DNA of 10,769 bases from JAUVYV01 sp964585535 (GCA_964585535.1 CAZPDW010000070.1:1-10769), one strand, 5' to 3'; shown: positions 1 through 7,596, counted from the first letter of the stretch. Numbers and translations: made by a program. Notes: generated by a model from the letters alone, not told the origin.

Positions 1-1
1 G

Positions 2-1414
2 GTCTATGATTTCGATGAGGTGCGGCTCAAGCCGCTGTTAGCCGAAAGTTACGAGATTTCCGACGATGGGCTGGAAATAACTTTCACACTCAGAGATGAC
101 ATATACTTTTCGGACGGGCTGGCCGTGACGGCCGACGACGTGATTTTTACGTATAATACGCTGCGGGACCCGAACGTCGATGCGGCCGATATTTCAAACT
201 ACTACCTCGACGTTGACAGGGCCGAGAAGATAAACGGGCGCGTAGTGAAGTTTTATATGAAGCAACCCTTTTTTAAGGCGCCGGAGATACTGTCGTTCTG
301 GGACATCGGGATATATCCGAAGCACGTTTACGCATACACCGATGCCACTAAGTTCAACAGGCGTGTTTCACAGCCGGTCGGCAGCGGGCCTTACGTGTTC
401 GAGAAGTGGGACGTCGGCCGGCAGATTGTTCTGAGGCGTAACGAGCACTACTGGGGGCCGAAGCCGAAGATAAAGAAGGTTATTTATAAGTTTATCACTA
501 ACCCTGCGGCGGCGGTTCAGGCGCTTCGTTCGGGGCAGGTGGATATTGCCATACCCGAGCCGGAGCAGTTCGCAGACCTTGTTGCCGATGAGCAGTTCAC
601 GAGCAGGTTCAATTGCATATCATACTGGAATCCGGGTGTGCCGTTTTATTATCTGGGCTGGAATGAGGATACGCCCTTTTTTTCCGACAGGCGAGTCCGG
701 TTAGCGATGACATGCGCAGTGAACCGAAAAGAGATAGTATCGAAACTCCTGAAGGGATACGGCGAGCTGATTACGGGGCCTTATTATATCAAGGGGACAC
801 AGAACGATTCGACTATCAGGCCGTGGCCATACGATTTGCGTAAGGCGGCCCGGCTGCTGGATGAGGCCGGCTGGGTTGATAGTGACGGTGACGGGGTGAG
901 GGACAAGGACGGCACGGCGTTTCGGTTCAGGTTCACATATTCGACCGGCTCGGCATTGTACGAACGCTTAGCGAAGCTGCTGAAGGACGATTTTGCAAAA
1001 ATTGGCGTGGTGCTGGTCGCCGAGCCGATGGAGTGGTCGGTGCTTTTGCCGAAACTGAGCGACAGAAAATTCGAGGCAATGGTGATGGGCTGGGGTGGGG
1101 ACATCGTCGAGGACGATTACCAGTTGTTTCATTCGTCGCAGATAGGCAATCGCGGCTCGAATTACGTCGGCTTTGACAATGCGCAGGCCGACGAGCTTCT
1201 GGAGAAGATACGCCGGACGATGGACCCGGCTGAGCGGGACGAGCTGTGCCATAAGTTTCACAGGATTGTGCACGAGCAGCAGCCATATACGTTTTTGTTC
1301 ACCAGGCCGACGTTCCGCTTGGTTGATAAACGATTCGAGAATGTTAAGATTCATAGACTCGGGCTGAATTATCTCGAGTGGTACGTGCCGAGGGAAAGGC
1401 AAAAGTATAAATAG
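2..1414 (+). CDS. Peptide ABC transporter substrate-binding protein (SBP family 5), 5' truncated by window
   Basis: This is the C-terminal 470 residues of an extracytoplasmic solute-binding protein of the DppA/OppA class (SBP_bac_5). The frame is open from base 2 and homology to the next gene continues to the window edge (VYDFDEVRLKPLLAES against the paralogue's YYDLEADHVKLEPVLAES), so the GTG at 20 is internal and the true start lies upstream. Family landmarks are FSDG-TADDVIFTY, GSGPYVFEKWDVG, LRRNEHYWG and FFSDRRVRLAM, which appear in the usual order. An acidic DSDGDGVRDKDG loop is encoded at 878-913, a common insert in this family that resembles calcium-binding loops. It aligns with the gene at 1487 almost without gaps (one two-residue difference) and I judge roughly 55-60% identity by eye, so the two are tandem paralogues. 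Its role would be capturing peptides or a related solute for the permease encoded downstream. The real ligand cannot be read from sequence. Confidence 0.93.
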   Translation, partial: VYDFDEVRLKPLLAESYEISDDGLEITFTLRDDIYFSDGLAVTADDVIFTYNTLRDPNVDAADISNYYLDVDRAEKINGRVVKFYMKQPFFKAPEILSFWDIGIYPKHVYAYTDATKFNRRVSQPVGSGPYVFEKWDVGRQIVLRRNEHYWGPKPKIKKVIYKFITNPAAAVQALRSGQVDIAIPEPEQFADLVADEQFTSRFNCISYWNPGVPFYYLGWNEDTPFFSDRRVRLAMTCAVNRKEIVSKLLKGYGELITGPYYIKGTQNDSTIRPWPYDLRKAARLLDEAGWVDSDGDGVRDKDGTAFRFRFTYSTGSALYERLAKLLKDDFAKIGVVLVAEPMEWSVLLPKLSDRKFEAMVMGWGGDIVEDDYQLFHSSQIGNRGSNYVGFDNAQADELLEKIRRTMDPAERDELCHKFHRIVHEQQPYTFLFTRPTFRLVDKRFENVKIHRLGLNYLEWYVPRERQKYK

Positions 1415-1415
1415 C

Positions 1416-1490
1416 ATGACGGAAAAGGATATTGTTATTTGCCGGATTGAGTCAGGCGTGAGCATGCAGGATTTGGAGCATAAGATATGA
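1416..1490 (+). CDS. Possible 24-residue linker ORF between the two binding-protein genes
   Basis: An ATG-started reading frame begins one base after the stop of the upstream binding-protein gene (TAG, C, ATG) and ends in a TGA that overlaps the ATG of the next gene (ATGA at 1487-1490). It therefore fills the whole intergenic gap. The peptide starts MTEKDIVICR and ends QDLEHKI. It is not in frame with either neighbour. A purine-rich stretch (AGGGAAAGG, 1391-1399) lies upstream but is spaced too far to be a convincing ribosome site, so translation would probably depend on ribosomes leaving the upstream gene. The GGAG of the downstream gene lies inside it. I recognise no domain. A 25-codon open frame can arise by chance, so this remains a candidate for a translational-coupling peptide only. 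Confidence 0.25.
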   Translation: MTEKDIVICRIESGVSMQDLEHKI

Positions 1491-3235
1491 ACGGTCGCTC
1501 GGGTATATTTACGTTTTTTGTTTTTTTGTTTCTGGCTTGTGTAATCCTGCTGCAGGTTTTGTCGATAATTCAGGCGGACCGGCTGAACGAGCGGCTTAAT
1601 TCTCTTATCGACAGATGGCAAAGTGACAGTCAGTTGCGAACAACCCGACGGCAGCAGGCAACTCGAAGCAGCAATTCGGCTTCGCAGCAGTATCCGGGCG
1701 ATGACGGCGACTGGCTCGTCTATCATCTCAACGGCGAGCCGAGGACGCTGAATCCAATCTCGGTGGAGGGCAGTCTTGAAGGACGAACGGTCTATATGCG
1801 TAATATTTTCGAGACGCTGTTCTACTACGACCTTGAGGCCGACCATGTGAAATTAGAGCCGGTACTTGCCGAGAGTACGACCCGGTCGGCGGACGGGCTT
1901 GAGATAACGGTAAAGCTAAAAGACAATATCTGGTTTTCCGACGGCGTTCCGATTACGGCCGACGACGTGATATTTACATACGAGACGATAAAAAATCCCG
2001 GTGTTGACGCGGCCAACATACGCAACTACTACGCAAACTTCAGAAAGGTAATAAAGATAGACGACCGGACGGTGAAGTTCATTCTGAACGAGCTTTACTG
2101 GAAAACAATCGAGTCGGTCGGCGTATTCGAGGTAATGCCGAAACATATCTACGAGTTCACCGACCCGGCTGAGTTTAACAGGCGGCGTTCGAATCCCATC
2201 GGCAGCGGGCCTTACATTTTTGAGAAGTGGGACGTTGGCCAGCAGATAGTCCTGCGGCGCAACGAGAACTACTGGGGGGAAAAACCTAAGATAAAAAAGC
2301 TTGTTTTCAAAATAATTACGAACAGTACGGCGGCTCTTCAGTCGCTTCGCTCGGGGGAAATAGATTTTATGAAGCCGAGTTCGGAGCAGTTCGCCGATGT
2401 CAGCGGCGACGAGGACTTCAAAAAACAATTTTACGTTCTGGATTACTGGCAGCCGAGCGGCGGATATGCGTTTATTGCGTGGAATTTCAATACGCCGTTT
2501 TTTTCCGACAGGCGGGTCCGCTTAGCGATGACGCTGATAACCGACCGCGAATCGATTGCCAAAAACCTTCTGAAGGGTTACGGCCGGATAGTGACAGGGC
2601 CGTTTTACATTTTCGGCCGGCAAAACGACCCGAATGTAAAACCCTGGCCCTACGACCCCGAGCGGGCGAAAAAGCTCCTCGACGAGGCCGGCTGGGTCGA
2701 TAGCGACGGCGACGGGATTCGCGACAGGGACGGTGCAGCGTTCAGGTTCAAATACTCATACCCGGCCGGCAGCACGACGGTCGAGCGTATTGCAAAGCTG
2801 CTGAAAGATTCGGCTGAACAGGTGGGTATAGAGCTAACCGCCGACCCGCTTGAGTGGTCAATCTTTATAGAACGGCTGAACGAGCGTAAATTCGAGGCCG
2901 CCACTTTATCCTGGGGCGGGACGATTGAAAGCGACCCCTACCAGATATGGCACTCGTCTCAGACTAAGGGCAGAGGCAATAACTTCATCGGCTTTAATAA
3001 TCCGCAGGCCGACCGGCTCATCGCCCAGGCCAGACGCACACTCGACGCCGACAAGCGGTATGAGCTGTACCATCAGTTTCATCGCCTGCTTCACGCCGAG
3101 CAGCCGTACACCTTCCTGATAACCAGGCCATCGCTGGCCTTGATTGACAGGCGATTCGAGAACGTGAAAATTCACAAACTGGGCCTCGAACAGTTTGAAT
3201 GGTATGTACCGAAGGCAAGACAGAAGTACAAGTAG
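1487..3235 (+). CDS. Membrane-anchored peptide ABC transporter substrate-binding protein (SBP family 5)
   Basis: This is a complete 582-residue DppA/OppA-class binding protein, starting at ATG 1487 with GGAG at 1475-1478, eight bases upstream. Residues 7-29 are a hydrophobic segment. C18 is preceded by F-L-A, a poor lipobox, and hydrophobicity continues past it, so an uncleaved signal anchor is more likely than a lipoprotein signal. Residues 27-48 show hydrophobic spacing 33-37-40-44 suggesting a short coiled coil. Residues 49-72 are a polar Ser/Gln/Arg linker. The SBP_bac_5 fold then runs from about residue 75 (WLVYHLNGEPRTLNP) to the end. Landmarks are FSDGVPITADDVIFTY, GSGPYIFEKWDVG, FFSDRRVRLAM and the acidic loop DSDGDGIRDRDG at residues 405-416. 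It is the tandem paralogue of the preceding gene. Differences are concentrated around the pocket-side segment YAFIAWNFNTPFF, so the two may bind different solutes (inference). It should deliver substrate to the permeases that follow. Confidence 0.95.
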   Translation: MNGRSGIFTFFVFLFLACVILLQVLSIIQADRLNERLNSLIDRWQSDSQLRTTRRQQATRSSNSASQQYPGDDGDWLVYHLNGEPRTLNPISVEGSLEGRTVYMRNIFETLFYYDLEADHVKLEPVLAESTTRSADGLEITVKLKDNIWFSDGVPITADDVIFTYETIKNPGVDAANIRNYYANFRKVIKIDDRTVKFILNELYWKTIESVGVFEVMPKHIYEFTDPAEFNRRRSNPIGSGPYIFEKWDVGQQIVLRRNENYWGEKPKIKKLVFKIITNSTAALQSLRSGEIDFMKPSSEQFADVSGDEDFKKQFYVLDYWQPSGGYAFIAWNFNTPFFSDRRVRLAMTLITDRESIAKNLLKGYGRIVTGPFYIFGRQNDPNVKPWPYDPERAKKLLDEAGWVDSDGDGIRDRDGAAFRFKYSYPAGSTTVERIAKLLKDSAEQVGIELTADPLEWSIFIERLNERKFEAATLSWGGTIESDPYQIWHSSQTKGRGNNFIGFNNPQADRLIAQARRTLDADKRYELYHQFHRLLHAEQPYTFLITRPSLALIDRRFENVKIHKLGLEQFEWYVPKARQKYK

Positions 3236-3238
3236 AAC

Positions 3239-3259
3239 CGTGACTCGTCGCTCGTGACT
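3239..3259 (+). repeat. Three imperfect copies of a 7-base tandem repeat
   Basis: The bases read CGTGACT, CGTCGCT, CGTGACT directly after the stop of the second binding-protein gene and five bases before the ribosome site of the permease gene. The outer copies are identical and the middle one differs at two positions. It is short enough to be chance or replication slippage, and no function is evident. Confidence 0.4.
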
Positions 3260-3276
3260 TGTCAGGGATAAATTGG

Positions 3277-4275
3277 ATGACGACGTACATAATCAGACGA
3301 TTGTTGTTGATGATACCGACGCTGCTCGGCATTACTATAATGGTTTTTGCCATCAGCCGGGCGGCGCCGGGAGACCCGTTCAGCTTATCGATGGGTCCCG
3401 GGGCGATGCTGGACGCCGAACGGGCGGCGAATGTAATCGAGGCCAGGAGAAAACTTCACGGCCTGGACAAGCCCCTGCCCATTCAATACCTGATTTGGCT
3501 GCGTCACGTGGCGGCTTTGGATTTTGGATATTCGATTAAGCATCACCGGCCTGTGATTGATTTGATTAAGGAACGGCTGCCGATAACGCTGACGCTGAAC
3601 ATTATTGCCTTTGTGATAGTCTATGCGGTATCGCTGCCGATGGGGGTATTGGCGGCGGTTCGTCACCGGCGGTTTTTCGACAGGGCCAGCTCGGTCGTAC
3701 TTTTTGTCCTGTGGTCGCTGCCGGTTATGTGGGTCGGCCAGATGATGATAGGTTATTTTTGCGGGCCTACGTTCAGGCAGTGGTTTCCGCCCGCCGGGCT
3801 GAGCAGCAATTATGCCGATGAGCTTGCGTTTTTCCCCTGGCTGTGGGACCGGCTGTGGCACCTGGTTCTGCCGGTGATTTGCCTCAGCTACAGCGGCTTT
3901 GCATACCTGACAAAGCAGGTGCGCGCGGGAATGCTGGATAACCTGCAGGCCGACTACGTAAGGACCGCAAGGGCGAAGGGACTTTCGAATTGGGCGGTGA
4001 TATTCCGGCATGCATTTCGCAACAGCATTATACCGGTTATCACGATAATGGCCACGTTGCTGCCCGCGATGTTAGGCGGCTCGGTGATTATCGAGCGCAT
4101 ATTCAGTATTCCGGGGATGGGTTTTCTGGCGTTCGAGGCGGTAACGACACGTGATTACAACGTGGTAATGGCGGTGGCGACAATCGGCGGTGTGATGAAC
4201 TTAGCGGGTCTGCTGTTGGGCGATATTGCATACGCGATGGTTGACCCGCGGATAACTTTTGAAAGTGCCGTTTAG
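3277..4275 (+). CDS. dppB: Dipeptide/oligopeptide ABC transporter permease, DppB type
   Basis: This is an inner-membrane subunit of the peptide importer, forming half of the translocation channel with the next gene. The start is placed at ATG 3277 rather than the in-frame TTG at 3259 because AGGGA (3264-3268) sits eight bases before it and the protein then opens with the family-typical MTTYIIRRLLLMIPTLLGI. That gives 332 residues, a normal size. Residues 9-29 are the first membrane segment, followed by the conserved RAAPGDP. Further hydrophobic segments lie near residues 100-125, 135-160, 195-215, 245-270 and 290-320. The cytoplasmic EAA-type coupling loop is ADYVRTARAKGLSNWAVIFR at residues 225-244, which contacts the ATPases. 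The protein ends in DPRITFESAV, typical of DppB (DPR motif). It is followed after four bases by the partner permease. Confidence 0.95.
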   Translation: MTTYIIRRLLLMIPTLLGITIMVFAISRAAPGDPFSLSMGPGAMLDAERAANVIEARRKLHGLDKPLPIQYLIWLRHVAALDFGYSIKHHRPVIDLIKERLPITLTLNIIAFVIVYAVSLPMGVLAAVRHRRFFDRASSVVLFVLWSLPVMWVGQMMIGYFCGPTFRQWFPPAGLSSNYADELAFFPWLWDRLWHLVLPVICLSYSGFAYLTKQVRAGMLDNLQADYVRTARAKGLSNWAVIFRHAFRNSIIPVITIMATLLPAMLGGSVIIERIFSIPGMGFLAFEAVTTRDYNVVMAVATIGGVMNLAGLLLGDIAYAMVDPRITFESAV

Positions 4276-4279
4276 AATT

Positions 4280-5482
4280 ATGGCAGGACAGGAACACAAA
4301 AAGCCCCAGTGGGGCGTATCGTACGGCGAGTTAGTCTGGAGTGAGTTCGTCAGGAACAGGGTCACGGCGCTCTGGCTCGGGTTTATTGTGCTGCTGTTTC
4401 TGGTTGCCGTTTTTGCGCCGTTTCTCGCCGGCGACAAACCCTTTGTGATACGTATCGACGGCCGGCTGTGCTTTCCGCTGTTTCGTAATCTGGGTGCGAG
4501 CGACTACAGCGTATTCTTAGCGGCTGTAGTTGCCGTCGTGCAGTTGCTGCTGATTCGACGAAACCGCCGGCGTGTTGACCCGTCTTTTCGCGGGTCTGTG
4601 TTCTGGCGACAGATGCTAATAAGCGTCTCGATAGTTTTCACAGGCATAATCCTGCTGTATATTTTCATACCCCGCCGGCTCGATGCCACCGATTACAAAC
4701 AGATGGTTGCTTCGGGCAGGGCGACGGGTGCGATATTTGCGCCGGTGCCTTACGGCTACGGCAGGACGGATTTGAAGGCCCGCGAGCAGCCCCCGAGCAC
4801 GGAACACTGGTTAGGGACGGACGACGTCGGCTCGGATGTGCTGTGCCGGCTGATTCACGGAAGCAGGATATCGCTTTCGGTCGGGTTCGTGGCGGTGGGG
4901 ATATCGACTGTCATCGGTGTTTTTGTCGGGGCGATACTCGGTTATTTCGGTGGCAAGGTCGATTTCATCGGTATGAGAATCGTCGAAATAATGATGGCGA
5001 TACCGGTATTCTTTTTGATTATCACGATTGTGGCGTTTTTCCCACGGAGCTTGCTAAACATTATGATAATCATCGGCATCACAAGCTGGACGGGTGACGC
5101 GCGGTTCATCCGGGCCGAGTTTTTCAAGCTGCGTAACCAGGATTTTGTCCAGGCGGCGGTCTCATTAGGCCTGCCGCTGCGGAGTATATTGTTCAGACAC
5201 ATGCTGCCCAACGGTATCGCGCCGGTCTTGGTCAATGCCACGTTCGGTATTGCCGGGGCGATATTTATCGAGGCGGCGCTTAGCTTTCTGGGCTTTGGCG
5301 TTGCTCCGCCGACGCCGAGCTGGGGGCAGATGCTCAGCCAGGGTGTGAGCACGACCGGCAGGTTCCTGTGGTGGCTGACGCTGTTTCCCGGGCTGGCGAT
5401 TTTCTTTACCGTGTTGGCGTATAATCTTGTGGGTGAGGCATTAAGAGATGCGATTGACCCGCGTTTGAGGGAGTCGGCGTGA
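4280..5482 (+). CDS. dppC: Peptide ABC transporter permease, DppC/OppC type, with large N-terminal insertion
   Basis: This is the second membrane channel subunit of the importer. ATG 4280 is chosen, giving 400 residues. An in-frame TTG at 4259 and GTG at 4265 would overlap the previous gene, and no ribosome site is strong, so the start is not certain. Residues 28-50 are the first membrane segment. The family core begins at EHWLGTDDVGSDVLCRLIHG (residues 175-194) and continues through membrane segments near 197-222, 234-252, 258-270, 312-337 and 363-383. The EAA-type loop is DFVQAAVSLGLPLRSILFRH at residues 288-307, and the C-terminus is AIDPRLRESA. Between residues 51 and about 170 lies extra sequence with two more hydrophobic stretches (76-92 and 112-130) and a basic RRNRRR at 93-98. 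Usual DppC proteins are about 300 residues. The normally conserved GRD after GTDxx is GSD here. The gene's stop overlaps the next start. Confidence 0.93.
   Translation: MAGQEHKKPQWGVSYGELVWSEFVRNRVTALWLGFIVLLFLVAVFAPFLAGDKPFVIRIDGRLCFPLFRNLGASDYSVFLAAVVAVVQLLLIRRNRRRVDPSFRGSVFWRQMLISVSIVFTGIILLYIFIPRRLDATDYKQMVASGRATGAIFAPVPYGYGRTDLKAREQPPSTEHWLGTDDVGSDVLCRLIHGSRISLSVGFVAVGISTVIGVFVGAILGYFGGKVDFIGMRIVEIMMAIPVFFLIITIVAFFPRSLLNIMIIIGITSWTGDARFIRAEFFKLRNQDFVQAAVSLGLPLRSILFRHMLPNGIAPVLVNATFGIAGAIFIEAALSFLGFGVAPPTPSWGQMLSQGVSTTGRFLWWLTLFPGLAIFFTVLAYNLVGEALRDAIDPRLRESA
5467..5473 (+). promoter_or_regulatory. Ribosome binding site of the DppD-type ATPase gene, inside the dppC coding end
   Basis: GAGGGAG lies five bases before the GTG at 5479. 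It supports the GTG start, which overlaps the TGA of the permease gene (GTGA). This arrangement suggests translational coupling of the permease and ATPase. Confidence 0.75.
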
Positions 5483-6474
5483 GTAAAGACAACCGCTTAC
5501 TATCCATAGAAGACCTGAGCGTAAGCTTCTTTACGCAAGCCGGCGTTGCGCGGGCGGTGCAGGATGTGAGCTTTGCGATTAGAAGCGGCCGGACATTTGC
5601 ACTGGCCGGCGAAAGCGGATGCGGCAAGAGCGTAACGGCCCTGTCGATAATGCGGTTAATCCCAGACCCGCCGGGTAGGATTGTGGCCGGCAGGATAACT
5701 CTGCGAGGACGCAACCTGCTCGAGCTGGACGAGAAGTATATGCGGAAGATTCGAGGCGACAGGATAGCGATGATATTCCAGGAGCCGATGACAAGTTTGA
5801 ATCCGGTATATACGGTGGGCCAGCAGATAGTCGAGGCGATTCGGCTGCACCAGAGCAAAAACGAAAGCCAGGCGTGGGCAGCTGCGACCGAGATGCTCGG
5901 CAGAGTCGGCATTGCCGATGCGCAGCAGCGGGCCATCGAGTATCCTCATCAGATGTCGGGTGGTATGCGCCAGCGGGTGATGATTGCAATGGCGGTGAGC
6001 TGCAACCCGACCCTGCTGATTGCAGATGAGCCGACGACCGCGCTGGATGTGACGATACAGGCACAGATACTGGATTTGCTGGATGAGCTGCAGCAGCGCA
6101 ATGGTATGAGCATCCTGCTGATAACACACGACCTCGGGGTTGTGGCCGAACGCGCCGACGAGGTTGCGATTATGTACGCCTCACGCATCGTCGAGCTGGG
6201 AGATTGCAAAACTCTTTTCGCCGAGCCGCTGCACCCGTACACGGAGGGTCTGCTAAAGTCCGTGCCCCGGCTGGGCTTCGAGGGCGAGCGTCTTTATACG
6301 ATTCCCGGGACGGTTCCCGACCCGCTGCATTTTCCCGCCGGGTGCAAGTTTCATCCTCGCTGTCCGTTGGGCGCCGATGACAAACGCTGCCGTACAATCG
6401 AGCCGCAGCTCAGGGAGGTCCGGCCCGGGCGTTTTGTTGCGTGCTGGTATGCACCGGGCTACGAAAAAAAGTAA
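5479..6474 (+). CDS. dppD: Dipeptide/oligopeptide ABC transporter ATPase, DppD type
   Basis: This is one of the two cytoplasmic ATPases that power peptide import. It has 331 residues and starts at a GTG overlapping the permease stop, with a strong GAGGGAG site. All nucleotide-binding motifs are intact: Walker A GESGCGKS at 44-51, Q-loop Gln101 (MIFQEPMTSLNP), signature MSGGMRQR at 159-166, Walker B LLIADEP at 179-185 and switch His217 (ITHD). The C-terminal oligopeptide-transporter extension starts with PLHPYTEGLL (about 250-259) and carries Cys289, Cys295, Cys304 and Cys322. This spacing fits the cysteine cluster of the DppD/OppD family, for which an iron-sulfur cluster has been described in some members; whether it is metallated here is inference. 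It should form a heterodimer with the product of the next gene. Confidence 0.96.
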   Translation: MSKDNRLLSIEDLSVSFFTQAGVARAVQDVSFAIRSGRTFALAGESGCGKSVTALSIMRLIPDPPGRIVAGRITLRGRNLLELDEKYMRKIRGDRIAMIFQEPMTSLNPVYTVGQQIVEAIRLHQSKNESQAWAAATEMLGRVGIADAQQRAIEYPHQMSGGMRQRVMIAMAVSCNPTLLIADEPTTALDVTIQAQILDLLDELQQRNGMSILLITHDLGVVAERADEVAIMYASRIVELGDCKTLFAEPLHPYTEGLLKSVPRLGFEGERLYTIPGTVPDPLHFPAGCKFHPRCPLGADDKRCRTIEPQLREVRPGRFVACWYAPGYEKK

Positions 6475-6496
6475 TTGAAGGAACAACGGTCAAACT

Positions 6497-7475
6497 ATGA
6501 CACAGACAAACGGTTATTTGCTTGAGGTTGAGGACCTGCGGACGTACTTTCCCGTAAAGCGTGGCCTGCTGCGCCGGACGGTTGGTTTTGTCAGGGCGGT
6601 CGATGGCGTAAGCTTCGGCGTTCGCCCCGGCCAGACCCTCGGCGTGGTCGGCGAGAGCGGCTGCGGCAAGACAACACTTGCCAGGACAATAGTTCGGCTG
6701 GTTCCTGCGACGAGCGGGAGGGTTACGTTTGACAAAATTGACGTTCTAAAAGCCGACCGACAACAGAGCAGGCATATTCGGGGAGATATAAGTCTGGTTT
6801 TTCAGGACCCATTCGCCTNNNNNNNNNNGAATGACGGTGGGCAATATAATCGGCGAACCCCTGAAGGTCCACAAGCATATCAAGGCGGCTGAACTGGCCG
6901 AAAGGGTGGCGGCGATATTGTCGAAGGTCGGACTCTCGGCTGACCACATAAACCGCTATCCCCACGAGTTCAGCGGCGGGCAGCGTCAGCGGATTGGCAT
7001 AGCAAGGGCGCTGGCACTCGAGCCGCGGCTGGTAATCTGTGATGAGCCGGTCAGCTCGCTGGATGTCTCGATTCAGTCGCAGATACTGAACCTGCTGAAG
7101 GATTTGCAGGGGCAGTTCCGGTTGACTTACCTTTTCATCGCGCACGACCTGGCGGTGGTCGAGTTTGCGTGCGATGTCGTCGCTGTGATGTACTTAGGCA
7201 GGATAGTCGAGCGGGCGAACGTGAAGCAGTTGTACTCGAATCCCCTGCACCCCTACACACGCGGCTTGATGTCGGTGATACCAAAAGTGAACGTTCCACA
7301 GCGGGGTGGCAAAAGGGCGCTGGCAGGCGAGGTGCCCAGCGTATTGCACCCGCCGACCGGCTGCCCGTTCAACCCGAGATGCCCGCTGGCTGAAGGCGAG
7401 TGCTTTCGTAAAATGCCGCCCCTGGAGCTAAAAGGCACAGGCGCCGAGCACCTTGCCGCTTGCTGGAAATGCTAA
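6497..7475 (+). CDS. dppF: Dipeptide/oligopeptide ABC transporter ATPase, DppF/OppF type, interrupted by an assembly gap
   Basis: This is the second ATPase of the importer. It reads in one frame from ATG 6497 (AAGGA at 6478-6482, a rather long 14 bases away) to the N run, and in another from 6829 to TAA 7475. The first part has Walker A GESGCGKT at residues 52-59 and Q-loop Gln103 in VFQDPFA. The second part begins MTVGNIIGEP and carries the signature FSGGQRQR, Walker B LVICDEP, switch His (IAHD) and the C-terminal PLHPYTRGL and CPFNPRC regions, with cysteines at the same spacing as in DppD plus a terminal Cys. The missing piece matches the nearly invariant SLNPR, giving a normal 326-residue protein. 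The frame change is therefore an artefact of the gap length and not a pseudogene. It is the last gene of the transporter operon. Confidence 0.93.
6819..6828. other. Assembly gap (ten N)
   Basis: Ten undefined bases sit inside the Q-loop codons of the dppF gene. With T before and GA after the gap, 12 unknown bases would complete Ser-Leu-Asn-Pro-Arg and restore the frame, so the ten N are most likely a placeholder length. Confidence 0.97.
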
Positions 7476-7504
7476 AAAAATCGGGATTGTTTCTAAATTG
7501 GTGA

Positions 7505-7533
7505 TTGATAAACCGGGCGCAATAGACAATAAT
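7505..7533 (+). promoter_or_regulatory. Sigma70-like promoter upstream of the STAS-ACT gene pair
   Basis: TTGATA at 7505-7510 and AATAAT at 7528-7533 are separated by 17 bases, each one mismatch from the classical consensus. It lies in the 121-base spacer after the transporter operon and points to the STAS gene, with a start expected near 7540. I see no clear terminator after dppF, so some read-through is also possible. Confidence 0.5.
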
Positions 7534-7596
7534 AATATGTTACGTTGATTGGAATCCTGAGCCAATTTTGTGAAGCACAGGAGTATCGGATACGAT

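Noticed and set aside
968..1846. A 292-codon minus-strand ORF opposite the binding-protein genes
   Set aside because: It lies antisense across the end of one well-supported gene and the start of another; its composition is not protein-like and it is a shadow of their codon pattern.
6497..7475. DppF gene as a frameshifted pseudogene
   Set aside because: The frame change coincides exactly with the N run, all motifs on both sides are intact and 12 missing bases would restore a normal protein.
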